This document shows, one piece after another, positions 62,142 to 64,000 of a stretch of DNA of 64,000 nucleotides. The DNA lies in contig NZ_CP030239.1 in assembly GCF_003285265.1 (NCBI RefSeq), positions 3,528,358-3,592,357 on the forward strand. The letters are read 5' to 3'. Every line of letters starts with the position of its first letter. Within the stretch, counting starts at the first letter, position 1. The position numbers were made by a program, and so were the translations under genes. The DNA is from Paracoccus mutanolyticus (lineage in GTDB: Bacteria; Pseudomonadota; Alphaproteobacteria; Rhodobacterales; Rhodobacteraceae). The notes beneath the pieces were generated by a model that was not told the origin of the DNA, did no database searches, and saw only the letters and a list, made by a program, of their open reading frames with translations.

Positions 62142-62959
62142 GCCTGTCCCTGACCGACGCCCCCGGCCAAAGCCGCACGGTGCCGCGCCTGCTGATCGGG
62201 CTGGCCTTCGCGCTGACCGCGCTGTTCGTCGTGGCGCCGCTGGCCTTCATCTTCTGGCGCGCCTTCGCCGAGGGCTGGGCCGTCTACCTGGGCAACATCA
62301 CCGATCCCCTGACCCGGCACGCGATCTGGCTGACCACGCTGGTCGCGGTGATCGTGGTGCCGGTCAACGTGGCCTTCGGCATCGCCGCCGCCTGGGCCAT
62401 CGCCCGCTTTCGCTTTCCCGGCCGCAAGCTGCTGGTCACGCTGATCGAGATCCCCTTTTCGATTTCGCCCATCATCGCCGGCATCTGCTATCTGCTGCTT
62501 TACGGCCGGCAGGGCCTGCTGGGGCCCTGGCTTGCCGACCACGACATCAAGATCATGTTCGCGATTCCCGGGATCGTGCTGGTCACGATGTTCGTCACCG
62601 CCCCTTTCGTCGCGCGCGAGGTGCTGCCGCTGATGCAGGCCCAGGGTTCGGAACAGGAACAGGCGGCGGTGACGCTGGGCGCGCGGGGCTGGCAGGTGTT
62701 TTCCCGCGTGACCCTGCCGAACATCCGCTGGGCGCTGCTTTACGGCGCGGTCCTGTGCACGGCGCGCGCGGTCGGCGAATTCGGCGGCGTCTCGGTCGTG
62801 TCGGGCGCGATCCGGGGGCAGACGAACACCCTGCCCCTGCAGATCGAACTGATGTTCAACGACCTGAACACGACCGGCGCCTTCGCCGCCGCCTCGACCC
62901 TGACCGTCATCGCGCTGGTGGTGCTGGTGGTCAAGGCTGCGTTGGAAAGTCGCAGGTAG
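62138..62959 (+). CDS. cysW: Sulfate ABC transporter permease CysW
   Basis: 273 residues, intact, six helices. LLIGLAFALTALFVVAPLAF is helix one; FPGRKLLVTLIEIPFSISPI and EQEQAAVTLGARGWQVFSRV (EAA loop) are family blocks, followed by LPNIRWALLYGAVLCTARAV. The ending ALVVLVVKAALESRR is short. It completes the cysA-sbp-cysT-cysW operon. Confidence 0.94.
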   Translation: MSLSLTDAPGQSRTVPRLLIGLAFALTALFVVAPLAFIFWRAFAEGWAVYLGNITDPLTRHAIWLTTLVAVIVVPVNVAFGIAAAWAIARFRFPGRKLLVTLIEIPFSISPIIAGICYLLLYGRQGLLGPWLADHDIKIMFAIPGIVLVTMFVTAPFVAREVLPLMQAQGSEQEQAAVTLGARGWQVFSRVTLPNIRWALLYGAVLCTARAVGEFGGVSVVSGAIRGQTNTLPLQIELMFNDLNTTGAFAAASTLTVIALVVLVVKAALESRR

Positions 62960-63015
62960 GCCGCTGGCGGGATTGTCAGTGGACTTGCCCCCCGCCCTGA
63001 CCTTAGGCTTGAACC

Positions 63016-63742
63016 ATGGACGCCGTGCTCAAGGACCACCCGACCCAATGCCCCAGCCTGCCGAAGCCGCGCAGCTTCTGGCAGCGCATTTCCGACCGCC
63101 CGAACGACGCAGCTGGGCGCCCCCCGCGCGGCCACGCCGCCGGAAAAATCGGTGGCCTTCACCATCGCGGTGATCGCGCTGGGCGCGAAGCTTGCCAAGG
63201 CCGACGGTGCGGTGGCCCGGTCCGAGGTCGCGGCCTTTCGCCGGGTCTTCATCATCCCGCGGGCCGAGGAAAAGAACGCCGCCCGCGTCTTTGACCTGGC
63301 GCGGCAGGACGTCGCGGGTTTCGACGCCTGGGCGCGGCGGATCGCCGCCATGTTCCCGCAGGGCGACCCGGTGCTGGCCGATGTGCTAGAGGGGCTCTAC
63401 ATCATCGCTGTGGCCGACGCCGAACTGAACGAGGCCGAGATCGTCTTTCTGGACGAGGTGGCCCGCATCTTCGGCATCCCCGAGCCGCAGGCCGCCGCGA
63501 TCCGCGCCCGTCACGACCGCCGCCGCGGCTGCCCCTCGTGCGAGGTGCTGGGCATCAGCCCCGACACGCCCCTGCCCGAGGCGCGCAAGCGCTGGCGCGA
63601 CCTGGTCCGCGAAAGCCACCCCGACCGCGCCATCGCCCGTGGCCTGCCGCCCGAGGCGATCCGCCTGGCCGAGGCGCGCACCCGCGCCCTGAACGAAGCC
63701 TGGGACGCGTTCCGAAACCAGTATCGCCCCCGGGTCGCCTGA
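63016..63742 (+). CDS. DjlA-like protein (TerB domain plus J domain), one frameshift
   Basis: The N-terminal part (SLPKPRSFWQRISD, from 63016) is joined, after an indel near 63115 in a C run, to TPPEKSVAFTIAVIALGAKL. The TerB-like helical domain has KADGAVARSEVAAFRRVFII and YIIAVADAELNEAEIVFLDE. The C-terminal J domain has CEVLGISPDTPLPEARKRWR and LVRESHPDRAIARG with the HPD motif. It lacks the N-terminal membrane anchor of E. coli DjlA, as is common in Rhodobacteraceae. It is a co-chaperone for DnaK. The start is uncertain. Confidence 0.82.
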
Positions 63743-63806
63743 AGGGCCGCGTCGCCTGACGGAACCGGCGCCGCCGTCCGGGGTTTCATCGCGGAAGGAA
63801 AGCCGA

Positions 63807-64000
63807 ATGATCCGACCGACTGCCGCCCTTGTCGCGCTTGTGCTGCTGGCCGGTCCCGGCCTGTCCCAGCCCTATGAACCGCCGCCTGCCGAGCCACCGG
63901 ATACGCAGGACACGCTGGACGGGTTCATGCAAGGCCTGCTGGACCGCGCGCGACCGTCTCTGGAAAGGCTGGGCCGCGACCTGGGCGGGCTTGCGCAGGA
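63807..64000 (+). CDS. Secreted protein, cut by window edge
   Basis: GGAAGGAAAG precedes the ATG at 63807. Signal peptide MIRPTAALVALVLLAGPGLS, then QPYEPPPAEPPDTQDTLDGF and MQGLLDRARPSLERLG. The pattern DTLDGFMQGLLDRA...LERLGRDL is a conserved start of small Rhodobacteraceae secreted proteins of unknown role. Only 64 residues are visible. Confidence 0.7.
   Translation, partial: MIRPTAALVALVLLAGPGLSQPYEPPPAEPPDTQDTLDGFMQGLLDRARPSLERLGRDLGGLAQ

Overview
The window is high-GC DNA from an alphaproteobacterium of the Rhodobacteraceae, most like Paracoccus. Evidence for this: a FlbT/FlaF/flagellin block, a class I lysyl-tRNA synthetase, a RibB fused to a RibA-like domain without GTP cyclohydrolase II residues, a capsule-export block inside the riboflavin gene set, MmcB, a DUF6324-type small protein, and heavy use of NTG/GTG starts and ATGA gene overlaps.

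Layout. 0-1.2 kb: IS701-type transposase (cut by the window edge) and an IstB relic. 1.3-4.7 kb: small housekeeping and membrane genes. 4.2-13.4 kb: nrdR-ribD and ribE-ribBX-ribH-nusB on the minus strand, separated by plus-strand kpsS, a Wza-like exporter and kpsC. 13.6-16.8 kb: TRAP transporter whose binding protein is broken by an IS3 fragment. 16.9-19.1 kb: cobUTS. 19.2-25.2 kb: peptide-binding protein, then acs, an MHS permease and a receiver protein. 25.5-32.8 kb: HugZ-like protein, a large beta-helix (GH28-related) protein, lysS, a TerB-like gene, nadD, fhs. 32.9-37.9 kb: opgGHC (periplasmic glucans). 37.9-41.3 kb: a two-component system flanked by two PepSY-like secreted proteins. 41.4-44.1 kb: preTA (pyrimidine catabolism). 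44.2-46.8 kb: tRNA-Ser followed by decayed prophage and unknown DNA. 46.8-56.7 kb: flagellar block (DUF1217, flbT, flaF, fliC, a small helical protein, rod-binding protein, fliK, flgD) invaded by three IS insertions. 56.8-58.4 kb: tRNA-Met, gene fragments, tRNA-Arg. 58.5-64 kb: GNAT acetyltransferase, sulfate ABC transporter cysA-sbp-cysT-cysW, a DjlA-like protein and the start of a secreted protein.

Two things dominate the reading. First, many ordinary and some probably essential genes (ribBX, nrdR, acs, kpsC, cobS, cobU, dctM, preT, fliK, cysT, the two-component genes) carry one to four single-base indels, mostly in G/C runs. This looks more like uncorrected base-calling error than real gene death, so I annotate through the frameshifts. 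Second, three unrelated or decayed IS copies in the flagellar block each sit between direct repeats of about 85-160 bp of host gene sequence, far longer than normal target duplications. This is either an unusual insertion/duplication history or an assembly scar. If it is real, it breaks DUF1217 and flbT but leaves flagellin intact.

I did not find a CRISPR array, a defence island or a clearly new multi-gene system. The best leads beyond the IS/repeat pattern are the stand-alone beta-helix protein (a possible gene-transfer-agent or phage spike in a genome that also exports Kdo-linked capsule), an inverted repeat of RutR type upstream of preTA, and a triple motif upstream of acs.
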